Shown here: positions 34,337-42,391 of the stretch, one piece after another
Numbering within the stretch: the stretch's first letter is position 1
How the letters are laid out: every line of letters begins with the position of its first letter
Assembly (NCBI GenBank): GCA_037045585.1
Contig: JBAOIR010000076.1
Span: 62,001 to 126,000, forward strand
Reading direction: 5' to 3'
Source: SSF14 sp037045585
GTDB lineage: Bacteria > Actinomycetota > Acidimicrobiia > Acidimicrobiales > Microtrichaceae
Length of the DNA: 64,000 nucleotides
Program-made: the position numbers and the translations under genes
Notes under the pieces: model-generated
The model's input: the letters and a program-made list of their open reading frames with translations, nothing else
Databases searched by the model: none
What the model was told of the DNA's origin: nothing

Positions 34337-35197
34337 TCAGGTGCCGCTTGGCCCGCGACCGCCCGACTCACTCGATCGTGCCGACGGGTCGACGCCGAGG
34401 TTGAGCAGTCCTAGCATGCCGGCGTTGCCGTCCACGTTGGCGAGCGCCGTCGTGACGAGGAGCGAGCCCTCCTTCACGACGTCCCCGGCGATCGAGTCGG
34501 CCTCGTTCGAGGTGTCGGGCAGACCGTGGTCGGAGTACGGGCCCTCCTCGTACACCGTCGCGGTGTCGTCGGCATCGAAGAACAGCTGGCTCGAGAGCAC
34601 GGTCTCGTCGTCGATGTGGACCCGCAGGTGGATGTGTACCGCTCGGCCCGAGTACCAGCCCGGGTAGATCGTGGCGAACTCCACGATCCCTTCGTCGTTC
34701 GCCGTCTGGGTGCCCCGGAGAAACGTCGTGCCCGGACCGTCGTCCTTGCCACCGCCGTTGTCGATGAACGCCGAATAGTCGCCCGTGGCGTCGCAGTGCC
34801 AGATCTCCACCTTCGCTCCGGAGATGGCGGCGCAGCCCTCGTCGAGCACACGGAGGCCGAGCCGAAGCGGGTGGCCCTCCGAACCCTCGGTGATGTCGCG
34901 CCGGTCGAACTGCTCGTCGAGCGGGAACGGACCGGCGGTCTTCTCGGTCATCAGGAGGCACGTGCCCAACGAGGCGAAGTCGGCGGCGGTCAGCTCGGTA
35001 CCGACGGCGCTCCCCGAAGCGACGGTCGTCGCGGTACCGCCGCCCGAACCGGCGGCCACGGTGGTCGGCGATGCGGTCGTGGTCGTCGAGTTGGCCGTCG
35101 CGACGTCGTCGTCCGACGAGCAACCGGCGACGAGGAACCCGGCGGCGCCCGCCGCGCCGATCGTGAGGAACCCGCGGCGATCAAGTGATCCGGTCAT
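34337..35197 (-). CDS. Exported intradiol ring-cleavage dioxygenase-like lipoprotein
   Basis: From ATG 35197 this is 286 residues. The N-terminus has RRGFLTIGAAGAAGFLVAGC, combining a twin-arginine-like motif and a lipobox (Cys about residue 26), then a Thr/Ala-rich linker. The catalytic-type domain shows GPFPLDEQFDRRDITEG, AAISGAKVEIWHCDATGDYS, FLRGTQTANDEGIVEFATIYPGWYSGRAVHIHLRV (in parts: FLRGTQTAND, IYPGWYSGR, AVHIHLRV), with the Tyr and two His of the iron site. Homologues cleave or oxidise aromatic diols; an extracellular lipoprotein version is common in actinobacteria with unknown substrate. Confidence 0.8.
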   Translation of the reverse strand: MTGSLDRRGFLTIGAAGAAGFLVAGCSSDDDVATANSTTTTASPTTVAAGSGGGTATTVASGSAVGTELTAADFASLGTCLLMTEKTAGPFPLDEQFDRRDITEGSEGHPLRLGLRVLDEGCAAISGAKVEIWHCDATGDYSAFIDNGGGKDDGPGTTFLRGTQTANDEGIVEFATIYPGWYSGRAVHIHLRVHIDDETVLSSQLFFDADDTATVYEEGPYSDHGLPDTSNEADSIAGDVVKEGSLLVTTALANVDGNAGMLGLLNLGVDPSARSSESGGRGPSGT

Positions 35198-35261
35198 GGC
35201 GATCAGTCTCGCGGCCACGACCTCGATGTGCTGACCCAGCCGTACATCGTGGGGTGATCGC

Positions 35262-36158
35262 TCAACCCACGGTCTCGGTCGAGCGTTCGACCGCGGAGCG
35301 ATCGAGTGCGAGACCGGAATCGAGCGCCGGCTTCCAGCCCGGCCCGAAGAACACGTAGCCGAAGCGGTCACGCCAACGAGGCGCCGCCTTCACGTCGCGT
35401 CCGATGGCGACGAGCTCGTGGTCGAAGATCTTCCAGAGGTTGAACGTGTTGATGTTCTTCGTGAGGCCGTAGCGAACGCGCTCGCCCTCGGGCTCGAACG
35501 TGCCGAACAGGCGGTCCCAGACGATCAGCACGCCGCCGTGGTTGCGATCGAGGTACTGCTGCTGGCTGCCGTGGTGCACCCGGTGGTGCGACGGGGTGTT
35601 GAACACGAACTCGAACCAGCGGGGCAGCTTGTCAACCGCCTCGGTGTGGATCCAGAACTGATAGACGAGGTTGAACCCGCCCGACACGGCGATCATCCAC
35701 GGGCGGACGCCGATGAGCGCGAGCGGCGGGAAGAACAACACGAGCACGACCGGCGTCCACGGCTGACGAAGCGCGGTCGACAGGTTGTAGCGCTCGCTCG
35801 AATGGTGGTTGACGTGGGCGGACCACAAGATGCGCGACTCGTGCTCGACACGGTGGAGCCAGTAGTACGCGAAGTCCCAACCCAACAACGCGACCGTCCA
35901 GCCGAGGATGCCGTTGCCGAGGTCGGTCAGGCGGTAATCCCAGAGCCACTCCGACAAGATCTTGACCACCAGGTTCAGGCCGCCGACCGTGATCAACGAC
36001 ACGGCCCCGATGAGGAGCGACGCCCACGTGTCCCGCCGCTCGTACCCGAGCACGTCCTTGCCGGCCGCCTTCAGACGGGTCAGCGCCCGCACCTCCCACC
36101 AGATCAGCGCGAAGTAGAGCGGCACCGCCAGAACCGCCGGGTTCTTCAGGTCGTCCAT
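35262..36158 (-). CDS. Sterol desaturase/fatty acid hydroxylase-family protein
   Basis: This 298-residue membrane protein has the di-iron histidine boxes HRVEH, HVNHH and HHRVHH in the right order, and about four spans. The ATG 36158 overlaps the TetR stop (ATGA), so it is under the TetR regulator's operon. Family members hydroxylate or desaturate sterols, fatty acids or carotenoids at the membrane. The palindrome upstream of tetR likely controls both. Confidence 0.88.
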   Translation of the reverse strand: MDDLKNPAVLAVPLYFALIWWEVRALTRLKAAGKDVLGYERRDTWASLLIGAVSLITVGGLNLVVKILSEWLWDYRLTDLGNGILGWTVALLGWDFAYYWLHRVEHESRILWSAHVNHHSSERYNLSTALRQPWTPVVLVLFFPPLALIGVRPWMIAVSGGFNLVYQFWIHTEAVDKLPRWFEFVFNTPSHHRVHHGSQQQYLDRNHGGVLIVWDRLFGTFEPEGERVRYGLTKNINTFNLWKIFDHELVAIGRDVKAAPRWRDRFGYVFFGPGWKPALDSGLALDRSAVERSTETVG

Positions 36159-36793
36159 CAGTTCGTCCCCTCGTTCTCGTTCGTCAACAACACGACGGTC
36201 AGGCCGTCGAGCAGTTCGCGGAGCCGCTCGTGCTGCGCCGGGTCGGGCAGGGCCATCTGCTGCACGACGAGACCCTGCATCGCGAGGAGGGCCAGATCGA
36301 CGGCGCTCCGGCGACGATCGTCGTCGACCCCGGGAATGAGTGCGGCAGCGAGCTCGTGGATGCGTTCGACGTGCGCGGCGACGACCGGTTCGAGCGCCGC
36401 CCGCAGATCGGTGTCGGTACGGGCAGCCGTGTAGAGCTCGTAGGCCGCAGCGAGGCGAGCGTCGAGCATCTGGTCCCACAGCAGTTCGATCCCCGACCGC
36501 GGGTTCCGGCGTGCGGCCGGCAGGTCGATGAACGTCGACTCGAACTCGGCGCGCAGTTCGTCGAAGAGGTGCTCGGTGACCGCCGCGAGGAGGTCGGCCT
36601 TCGTGTCGAAGTGCTTGAACAGCGCGCCCTGACTCAGGCCGGCGCGTTTGCACACCTCGGTGGTCGTGAAGCCGGCCAGGCCGTCGAACAGCAGCTGCTC
36701 GAGAGCTGCGGTCATCAGCGCGGCGCGGGTCGTTTCGCGACGCTCGGCCTGGGACCGGCGAACGGGAGCGATGCGCTTGCTGGCTGCGGGCAC
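36158..36793 (-). CDS. TetR family transcriptional regulator
   Basis: This 211-residue regulator has the N-terminal helix-turn-helix LLFDGLAGFTTTEVCKRAGLSQGALFKHFDTKADLL (in parts: GFTTTEVCKRAGLSQGALF, KHFDTKADLL) at about residues 34-68, and an all-helical ligand domain. It overlaps the hydroxylase gene, and a 44-base near-perfect palindrome lies upstream of its start, which fits autoregulation. The ligand is unknown, probably a lipid given its partner. Confidence 0.9.
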   Translation of the reverse strand: MPAASKRIAPVRRSQAERRETTRAALMTAALEQLLFDGLAGFTTTEVCKRAGLSQGALFKHFDTKADLLAAVTEHLFDELRAEFESTFIDLPAARRNPRSGIELLWDQMLDARLAAAYELYTAARTDTDLRAALEPVVAAHVERIHELAAALIPGVDDDRRRSAVDLALLAMQGLVVQQMALPDPAQHERLRELLDGLTVVLLTNENEGTN

Positions 36794-36805
36794 CGGCCGA
36801 GCGTA

Positions 36806-36849
36806 GACCGCAACTTAGAAAGTGACAAGTCACTTTCTAAGTTGCGGTC
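36806..36849. promoter_or_regulatory. 44-base perfect palindrome upstream of tetR
   Basis: Arms 36806-36826 and 36829-36849 are perfect reverse complements (21 bp) around AA; the core is AAAGTGAC-AA-GTCACTTT. It starts 12 bases upstream of the TetR ATG at 36793 and lies about 146 bases before the kinase start. It is likely a high-affinity operator of the adjacent TetR repressor; the A/T-rich composition contrasts with its surroundings. Confidence 0.75.
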
Positions 36850-36994
36850 ATGGGCACCCCTGTTCAAATCGCAACCAACATGGGAGTGTCGAAGCGAGGG
36901 TCGTTTACCGTCGACGAATGGCGGAGCAGCGGACACCGGTTGTGATCCTGGAGAGCACCGACCTCGACGTGCTCCGATCGACGGGGCCGGCATC

Positions 36995-37847
36995 GTGATC
37001 GCCAAGCCTCCCGGCCGCACCCTCGTCCCCGGGTACGAATGCACGACCCTGGTGGCTCGTGGTGGAACCGCCGCCGTCTATCGGGCCGTGCGAACGGAGG
37101 ACTCGTCCACCGTGGCCCTGAAGGTGTTCGACATCGGGACGGACGAGGCCTATCGGCGACAACTCCTCGCCGAACGCCGCCTTCACGGCGTGCACGACAT
37201 CCACGGGGTGCTCCCGATCCTCGACGCCACCACCCTCGAGGACGGCCGTCGATGCATCGTGATGCCGTATGCCGAGGGAGGCTCCCTTCAGGACCACGTC
37301 GACCGGGTCGGCCCCTTGCCCGCCGAGCAGGTCGTGTCCTTCGGCGCCCAACTGGCCCACGCGGTGGCCTGCGCCCATCACCTCGGTGTGATCCACTGCG
37401 ACATCACGCCGTCGAACCTCCTGGTGACCGACCCGGACACCGCCGTTCTCGCCGGCTTCGGGTCAGCGTCGTTCGTCGACGTCCGCGGTTCGTCCGAGCC
37501 GCCCGGGCGCGGGCCCTCGCCGCCCCCGGGGCCCGGCGCCCGCCCCCCCCTCCTCACGCCTCGCGCTCGGCGGCAATCCGTTCGCCGGGTCCGCGACACG
37601 GGGCCTTCGGTTGGTCGACAGCATCTGCACCCGAGGCGTCCCCCGTTCTGCCTTCGACGGACTTCCGGTTGGCCTGGCCACGGCACTGCGCCGTGCGGTG
37701 GCCCTACGTCCCGACCAACGGTTCGAGATGGCGGCGGATCTCGCCGACCAACTCGATGCTCTCGCCACCGATCCCGATGTCGTGCCGCACGGCGCCGCCC
37801 GCCGTCGCAACGGGAAACGAGCCTGGCTCAGGCCGGCGCGTCCCTGA
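36995..37847 (+). pseudogene. Degenerate Ser/Thr protein kinase
   Basis: From GTG 36995 the frame encodes a kinase N-lobe (GYECTTLVARGGTAAVYRAVR, VALKVFDIG with the ATP-binding Lys), hinge VMPYAEGGSLQDHV and catalytic loop VIHCDITPSNLLV with its Asp. DFG reads GFG (LAGFGSAS), losing the metal-binding Asp. After about 37490 the frame enters a C/G-run-rich stretch, and the C-terminal kinase segment (LATALRRAVALRPDQRFEM) is found in another frame from 37611 to 37847. Frameshift plus DFG loss suggest a decaying or pseudokinase gene; the C-run region could also be an assembly error. Confidence 0.6.
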
Positions 37848-39330
37848 GCGTCGACGTGGGCGCGGCGAGCGCTGGCCGGAAGAACGCCTCGTCGTGGAAG
37901 ATGCCGACGTCGGACATGTACATCTTCCCGTAGCGCTCGAAGTACATGAGCGCCTTCGTGAGCAGGAACATGCCTCGCTCGAACTCCGACTCGTAGATGC
38001 CCTCGGCCTCGGCGAGCAACCGCAGCTTCCGCTGCTCCTTGAACCGCTTGTAGATCGAAGCGATCGACCGGTTCTCGACCTCGAGCCCCTTGGCCTCGGC
38101 GACCTTCGCCTGCGGCGCATTGAGGATCTCGACGAGGGACACCTCGCCGAAGGGCGCCTTGAGGAGCGGCTCGAGCATCATCCGCATGAAGGCGGTGGTG
38201 TCCTCGTGGTTCATGCCCATGCCGGTCTCGAGCAATGCGCCGTACTGCTTGATCGTGTGGGCGGCGATATCGCTCCACGCGTCCTCGTCGCCGAGGGCTG
38301 CCTCGACGATGCGACGGAAGAACATGTGCGTGTCCTTGTCGAGGCGACCGACGATGCCCCAGTCGATCACGCCGACCCGACCGTCGCGCAGGAGGAGCAG
38401 GTTGCCGGCGTGCACGTCCCCGTGGAAGAACCCCCAACGCACCGTCGTCATCAGGAACCCCTTGACGGTCTGGGACACGACCGGCGCCGGATCGAACCCG
38501 TACTCGGCGATGCGCGACATGTCATCGACCGGAACCCCGTCGAGGAACTCCATCGTCAGCACCCGCGCTGCGCTGAACGCCGGGTAGACCTCGGGGACCG
38601 TGACGAGCGGCAGCTCGACGACACGGAGCAACTTCTGCATGTGTTGGATCGCCCGAGCCTCGTTGCGCAGGTCGAGCTCCTCGCCGAGCTGCATACGGAA
38701 ACCGTCGAACATCTGCACGAGCTGGCCGGCGGCGTACTCCCCTGTCGTCCGGGCGATGATCGTCAGCATCGGCTCGAACAGGTCCATGTCGATGGACACC
38801 CGCTTCTCGATGCCGGGCCGCAACACCTTCACCGCAACGTCGGTGCCGTCGTGCAACGTGGCGCGGTGCACCACGGCGATCGAGGCGCGACCGATGGGTT
38901 CGGGATCGAAGTGGGCGTACGCCTCTTCGAGATGCATGCCGAGCTCGGCCTCGACGGTTCGACGAACCTGCTCGAATGGCACGGCGGGACCGGTGTCGAG
39001 GCAGGAACGGAACTCTGCCGACACCTCCTCGCCGAACACGCCCGGCGACGAACTCACGAGCTGGCCGAACTTCATGAACGTGGTCCCGAGCTCCTCGAAC
39101 GTGAGGCGGAGGGGCCGGGCGAAGGCATCGGGGTCGACCTCGCGCTTGCGGGCGCTCCGGATCGCGAGCGGCGTGAAGTGCTTGGCCGTCACCCAGGCGA
39201 TCTGCGTGGCGCGTCGGGCGATCTCACTGCGCTTGGCCGGGAGCAGGTGCCGGGGGAAGACCCGAAGTGCCGACGCAGAGACATCGGCGAGACCGCCATC
39301 GGTGGGCTCAGCGGGAGGCGACTCGGTCAT
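37828..39330 (-). CDS. ABC1/AarF (UbiB-family) atypical kinase
   Basis: From ATG 39330 this is 500 residues. It shows the KxGQ motif TFMKFGQLVSSSP, Ala-rich-loop variant and VAVKVLRPGIEKR with the catalytic Lys, ATP-site motif HGDVHAGNLLLL and IDWGIVGRLDKDTHMF. UbiB-family kinases act on membrane lipid or quinone homeostasis. It is convergent with the degenerate kinase, overlapping by 20 bases. Not recognised as part of a pathway here. Confidence 0.9.
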   Translation of the reverse strand: MTESPPAEPTDGGLADVSASALRVFPRHLLPAKRSEIARRATQIAWVTAKHFTPLAIRSARKREVDPDAFARPLRLTFEELGTTFMKFGQLVSSSPGVFGEEVSAEFRSCLDTGPAVPFEQVRRTVEAELGMHLEEAYAHFDPEPIGRASIAVVHRATLHDGTDVAVKVLRPGIEKRVSIDMDLFEPMLTIIARTTGEYAAGQLVQMFDGFRMQLGEELDLRNEARAIQHMQKLLRVVELPLVTVPEVYPAFSAARVLTMEFLDGVPVDDMSRIAEYGFDPAPVVSQTVKGFLMTTVRWGFFHGDVHAGNLLLLRDGRVGVIDWGIVGRLDKDTHMFFRRIVEAALGDEDAWSDIAAHTIKQYGALLETGMGMNHEDTTAFMRMMLEPLLKAPFGEVSLVEILNAPQAKVAEAKGLEVENRSIASIYKRFKEQRKLRLLAEAEGIYESEFERGMFLLTKALMYFERYGKMYMSDVGIFHDEAFFRPALAAPTSTLRDAPA

Positions 39331-39386
39331 GCCGAGAGTATTCCCGCCAATCGCACCGCGCCACAAGCCCGGGGCTCAGGACGATC

Positions 39387-39434
39387 GCTGAGCTCCGCTC
39401 AGAGGTGGTCGCTGAGCTCCGCTCAGAGGTGGTC
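39387..39434. repeat. Tandem duplicated 24-base hairpin element
   Basis: Two exact copies of a 24-base unit, 39387-39410 and 39411-39434. Each contains the hairpin CTGAGC-TCC-GCTCAG. The second copy includes the thioredoxin stop codon (39423-39425). It probably works as a double terminator for the minus-strand thioredoxin operon; a duplication by replication slippage is likely. Confidence 0.7.
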
Positions 39435-39749
39435 GCCCAACATCTCCAAGAGCGCGGCCTTCGGCCGGGCTCCGACGATCTTCGCCTCGAGTTCACCCCC
39501 GACGAACAACAGCATCGTCGGCGCCGAGGCGATACCGAACCGCACCACGAGGTCCGGCACCTGGTCGACATCGACCTTGCGGATCACGATCGAGTCGACG
39601 TGGTCGGCGGCGATCTGGTCGAGGATCGGGTCGAGCGCGCGGCACGGCGGGCACCAGTCGGCGCCGAAGTCGAGCAGCAGCGGCAGCTCGGTCGACGCGA
39701 TCAGCTCGTCGACATCGATCGAGCGCGTGAGGTCAGAGGTCGTGGTCAT
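39423..39749 (-). CDS. Thioredoxin-fold protein with CPPC active site
   Basis: This 108-residue protein has a thioredoxin fold: LLLDFGADWCPPCRALDPIL, VDVDQVPDLVVRFGIASAPTMLLFVGGE with the cis-Pro in SAPT. The active site is WCPPC instead of WCGPC, a change that normally makes the pair more reducing or shifts substrate preference. It lies 30 bases downstream of the MerR gene in the same direction and should share the MerR operator at 40193. Confidence 0.88.
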   Translation of the reverse strand: MTTTSDLTRSIDVDELIASTELPLLLDFGADWCPPCRALDPILDQIAADHVDSIVIRKVDVDQVPDLVVRFGIASAPTMLLFVGGELEAKIVGARPKAALLEMLGDHL

Positions 39750-39778
39750 GTCACGAGTCCGTTCGTTGGTGCGGCCCG

Positions 39779-40147
39779 TCAGGAGCCGACGAGTCGGAGT
39801 TGGAGGCAGGCCGAGCCGTCGCCGTGGTCGCACAGGTCGATGAGCTGGCGCAATCGGCAGCGGGTCTCGGCGAGCTCGGAGATCTGCGCCTCGACCGCGG
39901 TGAGTTTGGCGCGCACCGCGGCGGCGACGTCGGTGGTGGTCGCAGCGAACAGCTCGGAGATCTCGGCGAGCGTGAAACCGAGCTCCTTGGCGCGGAGGAG
40001 GAACTCGATGCGGGCGACGTCGGACGCGCCGTACTGGCGATAGCCGGCCTCGGTCCGCAGAGGCGGCTCCAACAGCCCGCGCCGTTCGTAGTAGCGCACC
40101 GTCTCGACACCGACGCCGACCGCATCGGCGAGTTGCCCGATCTTCAT
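39779..40147 (-). CDS. MerR family regulator, heavy-metal type
   Basis: From ATG 40147 this is 122 residues. MKIGQLADAVGVGVETVRYYERRGLLEPPLR is a classic MerR winged helix (in parts: MKIGQLADAVGV, TVRYYERRGLLEPP), followed by the dimerisation helix and a C-terminal LCDHGDGSACLQL, a two-cysteine loop like those that bind metal in CueR/ZntR-type regulators. Its own promoter contains a 24-base palindrome between -35 and -10 elements. It likely activates itself and the thioredoxin gene in response to metal or thiol stress. Confidence 0.85.
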   Translation of the reverse strand: MKIGQLADAVGVGVETVRYYERRGLLEPPLRTEAGYRQYGASDVARIEFLLRAKELGFTLAEISELFAATTTDVAAAVRAKLTAVEAQISELAETRCRLRQLIDLCDHGDGSACLQLRLVGS

Positions 40148-40187
40148 GAGCACGCCCACGGCACCTCCATCTGCGTTCACACGACGA

Positions 40188-40218
40188 CGGTAGACCCCGG
40201 ACCATGGTCCAGGGTCAA
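40188..40218 (-). promoter_or_regulatory. MerR-type promoter/operator
   Basis: On the minus strand TTGACC (40218-40213) is followed after a 19-base spacer by CTACCG (40193-40188). The spacer is the near-perfect 24-base palindrome at 40193-40216 (GACCCCGGACCATGG and its partner; one mismatch pair). The 19-base spacing and the ACCCTGGACCATGGTCC pattern are diagnostic of MerR-family promoters. It reads into the MerR-thioredoxin operon. Confidence 0.75.
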
Positions 40219-40305
40219 GCCGAAATCTCTTGCTCTCGACGAGTCAGATCTGTACCAGTTGGGAACGGGGCGTCGGGCAGGCGCCGAACCGAGCAGGGGG
40301 ACGCC

Positions 40306-40479
40306 ATGGGCACACGGCCACGAATGGACCACTCGATCCGCAACGCGATGCTCGTCGCTGCGCTCGCCGGCTTGGCGTCAGCAGTGCGCCGCGAGCTCGA
40401 TCACGGCAGGATGCACCAGCCGCCGCGGATCGGCGAGACCGCGCTCGGCGAGCCGGGCGAAGTGCTCTGGTACTGCTGA
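40306..40479 (+). CDS. Small hypothetical protein
   Basis: This 57-residue reading starts at ATG 40306 behind AGGGGG. It is mostly Ala/Arg-rich with an amphipathic middle (NAMLVAALAGLASAVRREL) and ends GEVLWYC. It has no recognised family; codon use is ordinary for the window. Low support: it lies between the MerR operator and the helicase 3' end and could be noise. Confidence 0.3.
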   Translation: MGTRPRMDHSIRNAMLVAALAGLASAVRRELDHGRMHQPPRIGETALGEPGEVLWYC

Positions 40480-40606
40480 AGGTCAGCGCATCAGTCACGT
40501 CGGTGGCTCCGGAATTCTTGTCGGCTTCGCCGACGAACGAACGGTCCTGACGGGGGCGAGGCCCGACTTCGTCGACCTCGCCCGATCCGGGTCACGGATG
40601 GTCAGC

Positions 40607-42271
40607 TCACAGCTTTCGCAGCCACTTGTTGCCCTGATCGAGGCGCGTCTGCAACTGCTCGACGGTTGCCTCGGTGATCTTGCGGATGCCCGCCAGCCGG
40701 TTGAGTTCGACGTTGACGGCCCGGTGGTCGAGGTTCGAGAACCGCACCAACTCACGGACCAGTTCGGCGTTGGCGTCACGCAGCTCGCCCTTGAGCTGCT
40801 TGCGGGTCTTGCCGTCGGGCAACGCGGCGGCACCGGCCGCACCGGGTGGCGGCGGCACGGCGAGGCGAACCTCGAGGGCAGCGTCCATCACGGCGTCGGA
40901 CTCGTCGTCGTCATCCCAGCGATCGGGATGGTCGTCGCTGAACAGCGAGTTCTGCACCGTCGACTCCTCGGTCGCGACGGCGGAGATGACGGCGAACAGC
41001 GACATCTGCTCCTGGTCGTTGTCGGCGGCCTCCATGGCCTCGCGGTCGTCGAGTTCGCTGCCGTCGAGGCCACCGAACTCGTCGTCTTCGCGTTGACGCT
41101 TCTTCAGGGAATGGCGACGCTGCTCGGCAATGCCCGTGGCCCAGCGGCGCAGACGGGGATCGTCGGGGATGAACAGGAACGCCTTCTGCGACCGGACGCC
41201 CTTGGTCCAGCGCACGAGCCGACCGACGGCCTGCCGGAAGAACAGCTCAGTCGTCGTGTTGGTGGCGAACACGCCGATGCGGAGCCGGGGGATGTCCACA
41301 CCCTCCGACACCATGCGGACCGCGATGATCCACGGGTCGGTCGACGACGAGAACGCGTGGATCTTGGCCGAGGCCATCGGATCGTCGGACACGGCGATGG
41401 TGGGACTGACGCCGAAGCGCTGCCGCATGAGCCGCGCGATGCCCTGCGCGTGCTCCTGGTCCATGGCGATGACAAGGCCCCCGGCGTTGGGGTGCTGACG
41501 GCGGATGCCGAGCAACTGGGCGTGGGCCTCGGCGAGGACCTTGGGCAGCCATTGGCCCTCGAGCGACAGCGCCGTGCGCAATCGCTGGTTGGCCCGCTGG
41601 AAGTCGAGCGCGTCGTCGAACGACGCCGAGAACTCGGAGCCGTCGGGGGCCACCCACTCCATGTGCCCACCGAACGCCGGGAAGTAGACCGGACGGACCA
41701 CCCGACCGTCGGTGAGGGCGTCGCCGTACCCGTACTCGAAGTCGGGGCGGGCCTCGTCGAGGTGGTAGTCGACGAACGGGATGGCCGAGGTGTCGGACCG
41801 GAACGGCGTGCCGGAGAGCATGAGCCGACGGCGTGCGGAAGCGAACGCGGTGAGCACACTCTCGCCCCACGACTTGTCGTCGCCGGCGTGGTGCACCTCG
41901 TCGAGAATCACGAACGCTCCCGCCGACAAGGTGCGGAGCACCGCCGCGGACGTGGACACCTGCTGGTAGGTGGTGACGATGCCGTGCATGTCGGCGGGGA
42001 GCTCGCCGTCGCGCGCCGACCACTCGTGATCGAGGTGCAGGCCCAGGCGATGCGCCGATTCCGCCCACTGCAGCTTGAGGTGTTGGGTCGGAGCGACGAC
42101 AACAAGACCTCGACAACTGCGATCGGCCAGGTGGTGGGCCGCCGCCGTGAGCGCGAACGTCGTCTTGCCGGCGCCGGGCGTGGCGACCGCGAGGAAGTTG
42201 TCGGCATCGCTCGCCAACAGCTTCTCGAGCGCATCCTTCTGCCACGGCCGGAGCCGGATCGACGTCGTCAT
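40607..42271 (-). CDS. SF2 DEAD/DEAH-box helicase
   Basis: From ATG 42271 this is 554 residues. It has Walker A VATPGAGKTTFAL (about residue 30), motif II VILDEVHHAG, motif III LSGTPFRSD, SEGVDIPRLRIGVFATNTTTE and motif VI QAVGRLVRW. The acidic C-terminal region (residues about 400-480) and a helical tail (RDANAELVRELVRFSN) are unusual. It resembles type III restriction or UvrB-like SF2 helicases but no nuclease domain or methylase neighbour is present. The role is DNA or RNA unwinding by family. Confidence 0.88.
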   Translation of the reverse strand: MTTSIRLRPWQKDALEKLLASDADNFLAVATPGAGKTTFALTAAAHHLADRSCRGLVVVAPTQHLKLQWAESAHRLGLHLDHEWSARDGELPADMHGIVTTYQQVSTSAAVLRTLSAGAFVILDEVHHAGDDKSWGESVLTAFASARRRLMLSGTPFRSDTSAIPFVDYHLDEARPDFEYGYGDALTDGRVVRPVYFPAFGGHMEWVAPDGSEFSASFDDALDFQRANQRLRTALSLEGQWLPKVLAEAHAQLLGIRRQHPNAGGLVIAMDQEHAQGIARLMRQRFGVSPTIAVSDDPMASAKIHAFSSSTDPWIIAVRMVSEGVDIPRLRIGVFATNTTTELFFRQAVGRLVRWTKGVRSQKAFLFIPDDPRLRRWATGIAEQRRHSLKKRQREDDEFGGLDGSELDDREAMEAADNDQEQMSLFAVISAVATEESTVQNSLFSDDHPDRWDDDDESDAVMDAALEVRLAVPPPPGAAGAAALPDGKTRKQLKGELRDANAELVRELVRFSNLDHRAVNVELNRLAGIRKITEATVEQLQTRLDQGNKWLRKL

Positions 42272-42325
42272 GGGCGGAACATTCTTGCAGCCGCCACCGA
42301 CACCCAGATCATCCGGGTCGCGCGT

Positions 42326-42345
42326 CCTTGACCGTCCGGTCAAGG
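42326..42345. promoter_or_regulatory. Operator-like palindrome upstream of P450
   Basis: CCTTGACCG-TC-CGGTCAAGG is a perfect 9+9 inverted repeat with a 2-base spacer, 46 bases before the P450 ATG. The half site shares TGAC with the CTGAC-N5-GTCAG regulon but spacing differs, so a different regulator is more likely. Confidence 0.65.
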
Positions 42346-42391
42346 GAGAGGGCTAGGGTGGGCGCCGCATCACGGACCAGGGGGGACCACG

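Noticed and set aside
36918..36998. 26-codon frame MAEQRTPVVILESTD... before the kinase with a GTGA overlap
   Set aside because: Too short to support; may be an artefact of a further frameshift upstream of the kinase start.
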